NCBI GenBank assembly: GCA_965222525.1
Contig: OZ244955.1
Location: 1,240,001-1,304,000, forward strand
DNA: 64,000 nt
From: CBDCUF01 sp965222525
GTDB lineage: Bacteria; Pseudomonadota; Alphaproteobacteria; Rickettsiales; UBA8987
Direction of reading: 5' to 3'
Shown here: in pieces, positions 23,973-32,835 of the stretch
Position numbering within the stretch: the first letter of the stretch is position 1
Layout: the number at the start of each line of letters is the position of its first letter
Program-made: the position numbers and the translations under genes
Notes under the pieces: model-generated
The model's input: the letters and a program-made list of their open reading frames with translations, nothing else
The model's database searches: none
Told to the model about the DNA's origin: nothing

Positions 23973-25390
23973 TAGTTGTTTTCCTGGGTTGACGCGGTGG
24001 TGAATAGAATTTCCGCAATCTTTTCGCCAATGGCTTTAGCAAGTAAAGGTGGAACCGCATTACCAACTTGCGTGTACTGGGGAACCTCAAATTTGCGTCT
24101 GTTGCCACCAGTGGTCTCTTTCGAGCGAAAGACAAAAGTATCGGGAAAGGACTGTAGTCTAGCCATTTCCCTTATTGTCATGGTTCTCGGCTTTGCTGGG
24201 TGTACAAAGTCATCCGGTAGGCTAAGCACAGTTGGGGAAGGACTACTCCAACTGAGGCAGCGTTGACTGTGTTTCTTCGTTTTTAACTCCAGAATTAACG
24301 TAGCCAGCTCCTCGGGAGTATGGGCAAGCACCTCCTTGTCCGGCGAGACTGCCGGGTAAGTGGCCTTTTCTAGTAAGCTAGTTATTTCCTCGGGTGAGAT
24401 AGTATCTTTGGAGGCTAGGGTGATAATTTTTGAAGGCACTTCTTGCTTATCAAGATATTGTATTAGGCGAAAACGTTTCACGATTTTCTCTTCATGGTTC
24501 CTGAGCCGGTGATTGGGTAATTTGCTGTTATCTCTGTTTTCAAACGGAAGATTTAGACCGGTAGTGTAATTCCTCATTAAGTAAGCAAACTCACCCTGAG
24601 CTGTTCCGTATTTCTTATGTTCTTGGTTGATGGTATAGCCCCGGTTTCCTATGTCCCACAGCGCATCACGCACAGTTCTAAAGTTTTGTAGTGCTGGGAC
24701 AGGGGCAAGGAGTGGGCTTTTTGAAGCAACCTTTTCTTGTGCAAAGCTAGATTTCCAGAACATGGGAGCAGTTGAAATACCGGCCTTCCTCGCAACGTCC
24801 ATCCTGACTGCTACTAACATAACCCTAGGTCGGTTCTGAGGTATTCCAAAGTGAGCAGCATCAAGCTCCAGTGGCTGAACTGCATACCCGGGGGGGATTT
24901 CATGAATTGCTTGGATAAGCTGTTTTACAGGCGTCTCTATACCGTGCTTGGTAAACATTTTGCGGATGCCAACCACGTTCTCCATGATAACCGCCTTGGG
25001 GCGGACAGCTTGAACAAATTTAAGGAAAAGCCACGGTAGCTTGTTTCTTTCATCGTGAGGATCTCTCCTGCCTGCTACAGAAAACCCCTGACAAGGTGGG
25101 CCACCTGCAACAAGGTCTATTTCAGAACCTTTAAGTTTGTCCATAATTGCAGGGTTGGAAATAACCTGCTGTATGTCACTTACCATTAATTTTTGGGCAA
25201 ATTGTTTTTCTGCTGAGAGCGATAAGAAGTTATCCCAGTCATCACTGTCTTGGATGGATCGAATAAAGTTGTGATAATACGTCTCTGCAGCCATGGGGGA
25301 CTTCTCAACAGCAAGCTCAAGCTCAAAGCCTGCACTGGCCAAGCCAAGCGACAGTCCTCCACATCCAGCAAAAAGATCAATATATTTCAT
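23918..25390 (-). CDS. DNA (cytosine-5) methyltransferase
   Basis: The 490-residue enzyme methylates a cytosine at C5 in a target sequence I cannot predict. Motif I is IDLFAGCGGLSLGL. The catalytic Cys100 is in GGPPCQGFSVAGRRD. MENVVGI (Glu about 137) and QNRPRVMLVAV (motif VIII) follow, then a long variable region with the target recognition domain, and the C-terminal RLQSFPDTF and QVGNAVPPLLAKAIG. In this island it most likely protects host DNA from the module encoded next to it. It converges and overlaps with the glycosylase gene. No cognate endonuclease with a known motif is adjacent. Confidence 0.92.
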   Translation of the reverse strand: MKYIDLFAGCGGLSLGLASAGFELELAVEKSPMAAETYYHNFIRSIQDSDDWDNFLSLSAEKQFAQKLMVSDIQQVISNPAIMDKLKGSEIDLVAGGPPCQGFSVAGRRDPHDERNKLPWLFLKFVQAVRPKAVIMENVVGIRKMFTKHGIETPVKQLIQAIHEIPPGYAVQPLELDAAHFGIPQNRPRVMLVAVRMDVARKAGISTAPMFWKSSFAQEKVASKSPLLAPVPALQNFRTVRDALWDIGNRGYTINQEHKKYGTAQGEFAYLMRNYTTGLNLPFENRDNSKLPNHRLRNHEEKIVKRFRLIQYLDKQEVPSKIITLASKDTISPEEITSLLEKATYPAVSPDKEVLAHTPEELATLILELKTKKHSQRCLSWSSPSPTVLSLPDDFVHPAKPRTMTIREMARLQSFPDTFVFRSKETTGGNRRKFEVPQYTQVGNAVPPLLAKAIGEKIAEILFTTASTQENNYQTTFSVTPPREAAVALA

Positions 25391-25519
25391 AGGCTTTTAT
25401 CACATTTATATTGCCCAGATTAAAACAGATTTAATACAAGTTGTCCAGGCAAACTTTCTTAACAAGGTGTATTACATGCTCCTGCCTTTTATTGGCATGT
25501 CATAATTGACGCAAATATA

Positions 25520-25765
25520 TTCTGCGTGATAAGTTCCCGTTAGAACTGGATTTTTATGTTCAGTTCCGGGGCTTAAGAACCTCTCGCAAGTCGGCAGTAG
25601 CACCTGCCGTTACCAAACTGCTGCTATCTCGACTTACGTCGGGGTGGCGGCGTTATACAACAGCCGCTCGCGGTAAAAGCGCTGCGGTCATGCTTGCGTG
25701 ACTTCTTAACACCCCGGCACCAGTGCGAAATCGCTGGTGCCGTTTTGTTTTAACCAAACAAAGGG
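25520..25765 (+). ncRNA. Putative structured RNA, island 1 copy
   Basis: The gap between the methyltransferase gene and the small membrane protein is highly similar to 37091-37326 in island 2, and helices are kept while their sequence changes. AACTG/CAGTT (25544-25565) becomes AGCCA/TGGCT, CGCAAG/CTTGCG (25585/25693) becomes AACGAAAG/CTTTCGTT, and TTTGTTT/AAACAAA (25745/25755) becomes TTTCGT/ACGAAA. GGGGCTTAAGAA near the 5' side can pair with TTCTTAACACCCC near the 3' side, closing a multi-branched fold. A GGCACCA...TGGTGCC hairpin with AAAT loop and following T-run is identical in both copies and may be a terminator. The class is unknown to me. Confidence 0.6.
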
Positions 25766-25775
25766 GTTGTTAGTC

Positions 25776-26096
25776 ATGAATGAATACAGTCTTTGGGCGG
25801 ACTTGCTCAACAAATTCCACACTTCGCCAGAATGGATACAGGTGCTATGGTTACTGGCCGTACCGATGCTCCTGTTCGGCCTGTGCTGGTGTATAAAGGA
25901 GGTGCTGGTTGCTTTTGCTAGAAGGCGGGAGGATGCGAAGGGTGATCTTCTGTACAGCATCTACCGAAACAGTGACAACGAATTGCTGGTTTATCGCCAT
26001 GCAGAAGCGTTGGAGCAGGTTTCTACTGGCAATATGATACTTCTTCCTGCCACGGAGAAGCCAAAGGAAATAGTGAAAGAAACTGCCAAGCTATAG
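25776..26096 (+). CDS. Small single-span membrane protein of the island backbone
   Basis: The 106-residue protein begins MNEYSLWADLLNKFHTSPEW, has one membrane helix (about 21-43, LLAVPMLLFGLCWCIKEVLVAF) and a basic cytoplasmic segment (ARRREDAKG), followed by YRHAEALEQVS and a tail. I chose the ATG at 25776 because the island-2 copy starts at the same point and AGGGG lies nine bases upstream. The upstream extension covers the RNA hairpins. The family is unknown. It is always found here directly after the structured RNA (two of two copies), so the RNA may control it. Confidence 0.7.
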   Translation: MNEYSLWADLLNKFHTSPEWIQVLWLLAVPMLLFGLCWCIKEVLVAFARRREDAKGDLLYSIYRNSDNELLVYRHAEALEQVSTGNMILLPATEKPKEIVKETAKL

Positions 26097-26108
26097 GGAT
26101 AGCTTGTG

Positions 26109-27344
26109 CTATCCTGTATATGCTTCCTGTAGCTTCGAGAGGGCTTGATGTCCATCTCTCACCGGGTGGCTATAATACGAAAGCGTCACGCTGGGGTCTT
26201 TATGGCCAACGATCTGTGCCACCAATGGCACCTCGATCCCCTGCGCTTGCAAGATGGAAACCACCGCGTGACGGGCGGCATGGGTGGTCGTGTATTTGAC
26301 GCCATGCTCTGCTAATTTCTCAAAAGCCGGAACCCACACGCGCTGCCTGAAATTGCTGTACAGCAGCACACCTCCACCGACCTTCTTGATTGGCCATGGG
26401 CCTTTCGCACCTTGACTCGGGAATACCAATTCCAGATTTCCGTTGCGACGGGGGCAACGTACGCGCCATTCCAGAAGCCATTCACGCAACAGCGAGTTCA
26501 TCGGGATGAGCCGGTCGCCTGATTCAGTCTTCGTGAACTCGCAGATTTTGCCATTCTTCTCCAAGGAGCGGTGGATATGGATCGTGTTGTCCTCGAAACT
26601 GATATCGTCCCAGTGCAGTGCCAACTGCTCGGAAATCCTCGTGCCGGTCAGGAATCCCCACGCGACGTACAGGCCCCATTTTGAATCCTCGCGCATGACA
26701 CGGAGCACTGTGCTGATTTCATCGGGGGAGAGAATGACCTTCTTAGTCTTTGGCGGACTCTTGGTCAATCTACGGGGCATTTTGGGCGTCCGCACCCCGA
26801 GGTCTTCTTCCACCATGCACAGGATAGCATGAAGCCGCTGCATGGCACGGTTAGCGGAGTAATGGCCGACATGCTCGATCAGCTCGTTATGCCAACTGCG
26901 AATCCGCGCCGTCGTTAGCTTGTTCACTTTGACGTTGCCAAGCATGGACTTCAGCGATGAACCATCCGGCATATCACCCGTAAGTGCGTATTCTCGCCGC
27001 TGACGCATATCCGCCCCGATCAGCAGGGGGCCGACCAAGTAGCTTCGGTAGGTAATCAACCCCTTGTAGGTGGTGGATTTGATGCTGTGCTTCTTGTTTT
27101 CTACCCAGTAATCGTAACATTCCTCCAGCGTTGGAACCTGCTTCTCATCGCAGAGCGTACCCTGTTCCAATTCGATCATGATGCGCTTCTGCTCTGCAAT
27201 GGCTTCCTTCTTTTTGCGGAAGTAGCTTTGCCTCCGCTTGCCAGTCTCCGGGTCGGGGTAATTGACGGCATACTGGACATATTTGCGGATGCTTCCGTCC
27301 TTCAGTTTTCGCTTCTTCTGCTGGGTTTGTATGGTGACGTTCAT
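26109..27344 (-). CDS. Tyrosine recombinase (island integrase)
   Basis: The 411-residue integrase would insert and excise the island at tRNA-Arg. An N-terminal arm-binding region (YAVNYPDPETGKRRQSYFRKKKEAIAEQKR) is followed by a core-binding domain (about 60-190) and a catalytic domain with Arg in FLTGTRISEQLALHW, His-x-x-Arg in HAARHAVVS, His in IVGHKDPSVTLSYY and the nucleophilic Tyr in the same stretch. I start it at the ATG at 27344, which has GGAG eight bases upstream, not at the upstream frame opening at 27392. Unusually it lies mid-island rather than beside an attachment site. Inverted CGTCTAC words lie about 100 bases upstream. Confidence 0.93.
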   Translation of the reverse strand: MNVTIQTQQKKRKLKDGSIRKYVQYAVNYPDPETGKRRQSYFRKKKEAIAEQKRIMIELEQGTLCDEKQVPTLEECYDYWVENKKHSIKSTTYKGLITYRSYLVGPLLIGADMRQRREYALTGDMPDGSSLKSMLGNVKVNKLTTARIRSWHNELIEHVGHYSANRAMQRLHAILCMVEEDLGVRTPKMPRRLTKSPPKTKKVILSPDEISTVLRVMREDSKWGLYVAWGFLTGTRISEQLALHWDDISFEDNTIHIHRSLEKNGKICEFTKTESGDRLIPMNSLLREWLLEWRVRCPRRNGNLELVFPSQGAKGPWPIKKVGGGVLLYSNFRQRVWVPAFEKLAEHGVKYTTTHAARHAVVSILQAQGIEVPLVAQIVGHKDPSVTLSYYSHPVRDGHQALSKLQEAYTG

Positions 27345-27444
27345 AATTGATTCTCCTCTCTGGTTAACGCCAGCCTGAACGCAGGCCAACATCCCAGAAA
27401 ATCACAGCGAAAATCTCCACACAATATTGGACGTGCAACCCTTA

Positions 27445-27465
27445 TTGTAGACGCAAAAGTAGACG
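27445..27465 (-). promoter_or_regulatory. Inverted CGTCTAC words upstream of integrase
   Basis: TTGTAGACG (27445-27453) and GTAGACG (27459-27465) are the reverse complement of the CGTCTACA word near both island ends. They may let the integrase regulate its own gene or act as further arm sites. Confidence 0.4.
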
Positions 27466-27685
27466 GACAGGGCCAGATAGGAGAAAAGCCCCGTCCGTCT
27501 TGACAGAAACGCCACTGGGCGAAGGTGACGTTCACATGCTTATGCTTCTGTATCTCAATACCTCGGTGTTCGAGTCTAAAAGTATTCATGTTTCTCATTC
27601 CATTATTCCGGCGTTAATTCCTGAAAATTTTAATTTTTAAAACGAGCTTAAAAGCCTAAAAGTTTAAAAATCCGAGCTGTCATTT

Positions 27686-27829
27686 TGTCACGTCACGTCA
27701 GCCCTCTTTGAGGGAACCCGTTAGCCTAACTCTGACTGCTTTTTTTCGTTTCCATACAATCCACATGGGAAGAAAGTGAGAAATGGGTAGCGCTGGCCTC
27801 GGATTTGCTCATAACCCTATGACGTGACA
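27686..27829. promoter_or_regulatory. Inverted TGTCACGTCA words between primase and integrase
   Basis: The 500-base gap 27345-27843 has no credible gene. It holds TGTCACGTCA followed by CGTCA (27686-27700) and the inverted TGACGTGACA with a further GACATCGTGACGG (27820-27843). AT-rich runs lie at 27625-27670. These could be regulator sites or a replication origin used with the island primase-helicase. Confidence 0.35.
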
Positions 27830-27843
27830 TGACATCGTGACGG

Positions 27844-30207
27844 TCACATCCCTTCGTAATCCATCTTCACATAATCATTGGAAAGATGAGATGCAGGTAA
27901 CCATATTGCTAATGAACGTACGCTGCCGGAGAAGCGCTTTTGTTTCTCTTTTCTGGCTCCCTGCACCCGCTGCAAGGCGCTTACCCATGCACCGCCATCC
28001 CACAGGGTATCTTTAAATATTTTTCTGATACCCGGGTGAGAATTGGCGACAAGAAACCCGTCACCTGTCCAACGAATACCCCAGTCTTCCAACTCATTTT
28101 TGATGAAAGTATAGTCTTCCCCGTTTGGGTGAGCCTCGTATTTAATCATTGCGAGATTCGCGCCTACACTACGATCACTGATGCGGTGGCCAAGAAGCAT
28201 ATTCAGGCATTCCACGGCATCATCTTCTTCATGGGCTTCCGCCAATTCATTGATAAGTGCAGTATGTTCGCCAAGCAGCTCGTGGCCATCTTCCTCGGTC
28301 ATTTCCCTCTGGTGAAGCATTACCCATGCTGCTGCCATAAGAGAAGCCATATTCAATGCATGACGGCTCTCGCAGGGAGGAAATACGCGTTGCAGAGTTT
28401 TGATAGCTTTCAGTATGTAATCCGTATTTTTAATAACCTGCTTGCACCAATTAGGCCCGACATCATCCAACGCATGACTCATTTCAGCAATGCGACTGCT
28501 GACAGTCTTATCGTTGGCGTGTTTGTGGAGTTTTAAAACCACGATACGCGAGCGGTCTGCAGCCGTTACCATAAAGGGGTTGATTGCACCCATGAGAAAA
28601 CAGGAGCGAATACAGAATTCCATGGCCTTTCCGTCCGGCGTTCCGCGAGCAATACTGTATTTAGCAGAAGAAGCGCTACGAATGAGCTTGATGACGGATT
28701 TCATCCTACCGACATTCTGGTCGCTTTCAAATTCATCCAGAATAACGGGACGGCTATCCGGCCCGGTTTTCTGTCGAATGCCAGCCTCTGTGCTTTGACC
28801 ATCAAGGGCAATGCCGACCGGTTCGAGTAGGTTCATCAACGCTAGGATGATCGTAGTTTTACCTGCGTTCTTGGGGCCGCTGATGAAGATATGTGGCCTC
28901 CAATCCACCACCCCGCAAATGACCGCAAGGGCCGCCCAACCAAGCAGCAAATATGCTTCAGAAGGTGAACTCCAGTTGAATTGCTGGAAAAGTTCGAGGA
29001 CTATTTTGGCATCTATATCCGCCTCCTTTTCCCCTCGTGCCTCCAGCGGAAGATGACATACATAAATATACTTTGAATCCTGTGGTGGTTTATCGCCCCA
29101 GTTGATTACGATTGCGCGGTTACTATCCATCCATACGCCGCGCCCGCGCACTCTTGAGGTGTCAAAACCACCCTTGCTACGACATAACTGCATCATGCTG
29201 TCCGCTGCATCCCGGCAATCTATGCCGATGATTTGGCCTTTCATATTTCGCTTTGGGAAGTTGGTGAGCCAAAAGTGCATGGGAGCCATGTTCAGTAGCG
29301 TGCCTTCTGTCATGAGACGATTGGAGCTTTCCACCAAGAGCAGCGAGCGCATTTGATCGAGAAATACGTATCGTCCATCTTCCAGATAGCCAAGTGGTAG
29401 TGGCCCAGTATCATCCGGAGCGTATTCCCCGCGTGATTTCAGGCCAAGCCCCTTTTCCTTAGCGCTTTCGAGCATCTCCAAGGTTTCTTCGGCGGTATTT
29501 CCCTTGTAGTCCTGGTGAAAAAGCGCGTTGAGGCAGTCTGCCACCCATTTAAGATCATCAGTAATATGGGCGATCCCTGAAGCAGTCAGGGCCAGCATTA
29601 ACTCATGCCCCTTGACGGTTGCTCCACTTTCAACAATTTCCCATGCGGCTTCGTATTTTACGACACGCTTGATTAGCTCGTATACGACAGCATCCAGAAC
29701 CGGCAGGTTGTTTTGCTCAATATCCAACAGGGGAGTTTCGTCCCAAACATACGCATTGCCATTTGGATGAATCGAAGGGGGAATGACGATCATCCCGGTG
29801 TCTATCATCATCTCCACACCGAAGGCTTTCTGGCCTTTGGCTTTCAACTTAGCACTTTTGAGTCCGTTATCCGCCTGACAGAAAGCGGTAAGTCCCTTGC
29901 TACCAATTTTTCCTGAAACGTAGTTACGAAGTACGGTTTTGATGAATTCGGAGAATCCGGGGTGATCGACATCTATAGCAGAAAACAATCTGCCGTTTCT
30001 CAAACGGGTGCCCGTGGCAAGGCCAATATTGCCCGCACCATATTTTTGTTTCAGCGCGTCAATATACTCTTCGCTTGGAAGTTCAGGGACATGCTTGTTC
30101 CAATCAGGATTAGCCGCTCCTTTTGCTTTCTTACGAACGGCGACAGGACTATAACCAGCTTCAATATAAGCATCTGCCCAGTCTTCATATATGCGTTGTG
30201 CTACCAT
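27844..30207 (-). CDS. Primase-polymerase/helicase fusion of the island
   Basis: The 787-residue protein joins a bifunctional primase-polymerase domain (about 1-220), with the catalytic acidic motif LFSAIDVDHPGF and YSPVAVRKKAKGA near the start, to a helicase-like ATPase with Walker A ISGPKNAGKTTIILAL (about 460) and Walker B SRPVILDEFESD. Such proteins start replication of excised elements and satellites. I use the ATG at 30207, which has GGAG eight bases upstream, not the upstream frame opening at 30336, which overlaps the AlpA-like gene. It lies 17 bases downstream of that gene. Confidence 0.85.
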   Translation of the reverse strand: MVAQRIYEDWADAYIEAGYSPVAVRKKAKGAANPDWNKHVPELPSEEYIDALKQKYGAGNIGLATGTRLRNGRLFSAIDVDHPGFSEFIKTVLRNYVSGKIGSKGLTAFCQADNGLKSAKLKAKGQKAFGVEMMIDTGMIVIPPSIHPNGNAYVWDETPLLDIEQNNLPVLDAVVYELIKRVVKYEAAWEIVESGATVKGHELMLALTASGIAHITDDLKWVADCLNALFHQDYKGNTAEETLEMLESAKEKGLGLKSRGEYAPDDTGPLPLGYLEDGRYVFLDQMRSLLLVESSNRLMTEGTLLNMAPMHFWLTNFPKRNMKGQIIGIDCRDAADSMMQLCRSKGGFDTSRVRGRGVWMDSNRAIVINWGDKPPQDSKYIYVCHLPLEARGEKEADIDAKIVLELFQQFNWSSPSEAYLLLGWAALAVICGVVDWRPHIFISGPKNAGKTTIILALMNLLEPVGIALDGQSTEAGIRQKTGPDSRPVILDEFESDQNVGRMKSVIKLIRSASSAKYSIARGTPDGKAMEFCIRSCFLMGAINPFMVTAADRSRIVVLKLHKHANDKTVSSRIAEMSHALDDVGPNWCKQVIKNTDYILKAIKTLQRVFPPCESRHALNMASLMAAAWVMLHQREMTEEDGHELLGEHTALINELAEAHEEDDAVECLNMLLGHRISDRSVGANLAMIKYEAHPNGEDYTFIKNELEDWGIRWTGDGFLVANSHPGIRKIFKDTLWDGGAWVSALQRVQGARKEKQKRFSGSVRSLAIWLPASHLSNDYVKMDYEGM

Positions 30208-30224
30208 GATAAATCTCCGGGTAT

Positions 30225-30425
30225 TTATGATTGTTGCATTGCCTTGAGGATGTCCGAGCGCCGGACATACTTCTTGGCATTGAGTAATGAGTAAGTGGGA
30301 ATCAACCCGGCATTGGCCGCTCGGCGTATTTTCCAAGCGGGCAAGCCTAATTGTTCTGCCGCTTCGTCATAGGTCAGCAGCGACTCAGGCTGATCGCGTT
30401 GGTGGTTGTTTGGATTTTCGTTCAT
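30225..30425 (-). CDS. AlpA/excisionase-like DNA-binding protein
   Basis: The 66-residue protein has a winged-helix excisionase pattern: LLTYDEAAEQLGLPAWKIRR, then NAGLIPTYSLLNAKKYVRRSDIL. Such proteins direct excision or activate the integrase gene. The ATG at 30425 is preceded by GGAGA and is preferred over the frame opening at 30509. It is followed by the primase gene after 17 bases. Confidence 0.78.
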   Translation of the reverse strand: MNENPNNHQRDQPESLLTYDEAAEQLGLPAWKIRRAANAGLIPTYSLLNAKKYVRRSDILKAMQQS

Positions 30426-30524
30426 CGCACATTCTCCATTCTTGTTTCGAATCGTCAGCAGGGCCGACAATTCAGAATGTGTGATAACCGGGTGTAAAAA
30501 GCCCGGCACCCCCAGGGGTATATG

Positions 30525-31328
30525 TTAGGCTGGTATCAATTCTTCTTGCAAAACAGGAGGAAGAGTGTCGGCTATAATCAACGGGTGTTGTAACATCTCT
30601 CGAATTTTCTTCTGGCTAATCTGCGTGTAGGTTGTTTTCAAATCGTCAATTGGAACTTCCTTTTCCTTACAGAGGGGTTCTTTCACCTTCTTTGTTTGCA
30701 GCATCCGGCTAAACCATTCCGCCGGGTATGGTTTGAAAGGGGGAATTTTTCCTTTCGTAATGTCAAGGCATAGTCTTGCCAGCGCGAATTCCGCTTCGGC
30801 ACGGTCTTCCTGTTTCAAGGAGGGGGAATGCTCGTGAATCCAGTGCGCGTACCAATGCATCTGAATCAGCATGCTGTTGTCGCGCAGGCCCGCTACTGCC
30901 TGCTCAAATTTTTTCTCAGAGGTATCATCAAACGCAATGAGTTCCGCGTAACGTCCAGCCAGAAAATTGAAATGTGACAATGCTGACAGGAATTCCGTTG
31001 TTACTTCGCGCTTTTTAAGACCTTCGATCACGATTTCACGATAATCAGGAATAGGTTCTTTGAAATGGTCAGGAATATGTTGTCGGATATCCTCCATAAA
31101 CCCAAGCTCAACGGCTAAATCCAGTAGCTTCTCATAGCGCCCATCCCCTTGGATATGAACGGTATAGGCATAGTTAATTTTGTCCTGATAGGGGCTTTTC
31201 ACCTGCCCATAGGTCAGTAAGTTAAGCTTGAAACGCTCGAAATCTTCCGGCGTAGGAACCTCAAACCACTCCACGAGTTCGCAGATATTGGTGAATTCTT
31301 CTTCGATTTTTTCCCAGTCGATGGCCAT
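30525..31328 (-). CDS. Hypothetical island backbone protein
   Basis: From ATG at 31328 (with GGGGA upstream) the frame gives 267 residues beginning MAIDWEKIEEEFTNICELVE. It is acidic, predicted mostly helical and soluble, with many aromatic residues (YAYTVHIQGDGRYEKLLDLAVELGF, FALARLCLDITKGKIPPFKP). I do not recognise a family. The frame is open up to 31562, but the upstream part overlaps the divergent ParB-methyltransferase start and is probably untranslated. Some ParB-methyltransferase islands carry such genes near the replication module; a role there is inference. Confidence 0.55.
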   Translation of the reverse strand: MAIDWEKIEEEFTNICELVEWFEVPTPEDFERFKLNLLTYGQVKSPYQDKINYAYTVHIQGDGRYEKLLDLAVELGFMEDIRQHIPDHFKEPIPDYREIVIEGLKKREVTTEFLSALSHFNFLAGRYAELIAFDDTSEKKFEQAVAGLRDNSMLIQMHWYAHWIHEHSPSLKQEDRAEAEFALARLCLDITKGKIPPFKPYPAEWFSRMLQTKKVKEPLCKEKEVPIDDLKTTYTQISQKKIREMLQHPLIIADTLPPVLQEELIPA

Positions 31329-31542
31329 GAATACGCATTCCCCTGATTTTTTGTCAACATAGCCAGAATTTGCCTGAAAAACAGTCATTTTCTTGCTTTT
31401 CTGCCCTTCCGAACGTCCCAAGTGCGTGGTATTATGAAATGGTACGGTCGCGGGAATGCGGCCCCATTTCCCTATCATGATTGTTAGCTGCCCTACCGCA
31501 GGTGAATTCCGGCGGTGGGTATTTGTGCTCTGGAGGTTGCGT

Positions 31543-32835
31543 ATGACCAAACCATTACACATAGAAAACAGGCTTGTTTCCGGCCTTAAACCCTATGAGA
31601 AGAACAGTAAAATTCACGATAAGAAGCAGGTGAAACAGATCGCCGCATCGATTAAGGAGTTTGGCTTCAATGTGCCTATCCTGATTGATGGCGACAATAA
31701 TATCATTGCCGGGCATGGCCGCGTGCTGGCCTGTAAGGAGTTAGGCATCGAGGAAGTCTCGGCCATCTGTGTCGAGCATCTGACGGATGCCCAGAAACGC
31801 GCCTTTGTCATTGCCGACAACAAACTTGCGGAGAATGCCGAGTGGGATACGGAAATGCTTGCGCTCGAACTCAAGGAACTGGGGAGCCTGGATTTGAGCT
31901 TCGATTTGGACATCACCGGTTTTTCCACCAGTGACATCGATCTGATTATCAGCGATGATATCTCGACGGACGAAGAGGACGGCACCTCAGATGAAGAACT
32001 GCCGGATATGGCGGATGTGCCGATGGTTGCCGCATTCGGTGACATTTGGCAACTCGGCAGGCATAAACTGATCTGCGGCGACTCACGGGATGCCAAAACG
32101 TATGAACGCCTGCTGGGTGAGCGCAAGGCGGATATGGCACTGGCCGATCCGCCCTATAATGTGCCAATCGGTGGTTATGTCTTAAAAGACAGAAAACCTC
32201 GCCATACGGAATTTGCCATGGCCTCCGGCGAGATGAGCAACGAGGAATTCACGGAATTTCTATCCGCTATTTTCGGCAACCTAGCGGCTTTCAGCAAGAA
32301 CGGTTCCATCCATTATATTTTCATGAACTGGCGGCATATGTATGAACTGCTGACTGCCGGGCAAAAGCATTACAAGGAACTCAAGAATTTGTGCGTATGG
32401 AACAAAACTAACGCCGGGCTCGGCGCTTTCTACCGCAACAAACATGAACTTATTTTCGTGTTCAAGAACGGCAGCAAGCCGCACATCAATAATTTTGAGA
32501 TGGGCGACCATGGCCGGTTCCGTACCAATATCTGGGACTATCCTTCCAGCAGCAGTTTTTACAAAGACGCTGTTACCGGTGAAACCAGGGATCAGCTCAT
32601 CAAGCTGCATCCTACGTTGTGCCCGGTGCAAATGCTGGTGGATATGATGATGGATTGCTCAAAACGCAACCAACTGATTCTTGATCCGTTCTGCGGTAGC
32701 GGCCCATCGCTGATTGCCGCCGAGAAAACGGGAAGGTGCTGCCATGCCATCGAATACGAGCCTAAATTTGTCGATGCGGCGATTTATCGCTGGGAAAAGT
32801 TCCCCGGTGAGAAGGCTATTAAAGCGCTTTCCTGA
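31543..32835 (+). CDS. ParB-domain DNA methyltransferase (N4/N6 type)
   Basis: The 430-residue protein fuses a ParB/Srx-like N-terminal domain (about 5-95, NSKIHDKKQVKQIAASIKEFGFNVPILIDGDNNIIAGHGRVLA) to an amino-methyltransferase with the catalytic motif ADPPYNVPIGG (motif IV) and the SAM-binding LDPFCGSGPSLIAAEKTGR (motif I) near the C-terminus, the beta-class order. This type is common in alphaproteobacterial phages and islands, where it modifies element DNA. I start it at the ATG at 31543, which has GGAGG six bases upstream. Its end overlaps the converging alkB by 17 bases. Confidence 0.88.
   Translation: MTKPLHIENRLVSGLKPYEKNSKIHDKKQVKQIAASIKEFGFNVPILIDGDNNIIAGHGRVLACKELGIEEVSAICVEHLTDAQKRAFVIADNKLAENAEWDTEMLALELKELGSLDLSFDLDITGFSTSDIDLIISDDISTDEEDGTSDEELPDMADVPMVAAFGDIWQLGRHKLICGDSRDAKTYERLLGERKADMALADPPYNVPIGGYVLKDRKPRHTEFAMASGEMSNEEFTEFLSAIFGNLAAFSKNGSIHYIFMNWRHMYELLTAGQKHYKELKNLCVWNKTNAGLGAFYRNKHELIFVFKNGSKPHINNFEMGDHGRFRTNIWDYPSSSSFYKDAVTGETRDQLIKLHPTLCPVQMLVDMMMDCSKRNQLILDPFCGSGPSLIAAEKTGRCCHAIEYEPKFVDAAIYRWEKFPGEKAIKALS

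Noticed and set aside
25520..25765. Group I or II intron, tmRNA or RNase P as identity of the island RNA
   Set aside because: No domain V-like catalytic triad with a GNRA loop, no tRNA-like TTCGAATC arm with CCA, no RNase P core motif. The bulged terminal hairpin has an AAAT loop.
27341..27598. 85-codon minus-strand frame upstream of the integrase
   Set aside because: It overlaps the integrase start, covers the inverted CGTCTAC words, has no ribosome binding site and an unnatural composition (many Cys, Trp, Arg).
30208..30336. N-terminal extension of the primase
   Set aside because: It overlaps the AlpA-like gene, and a good ribosome binding site marks the internal ATG at 30207.
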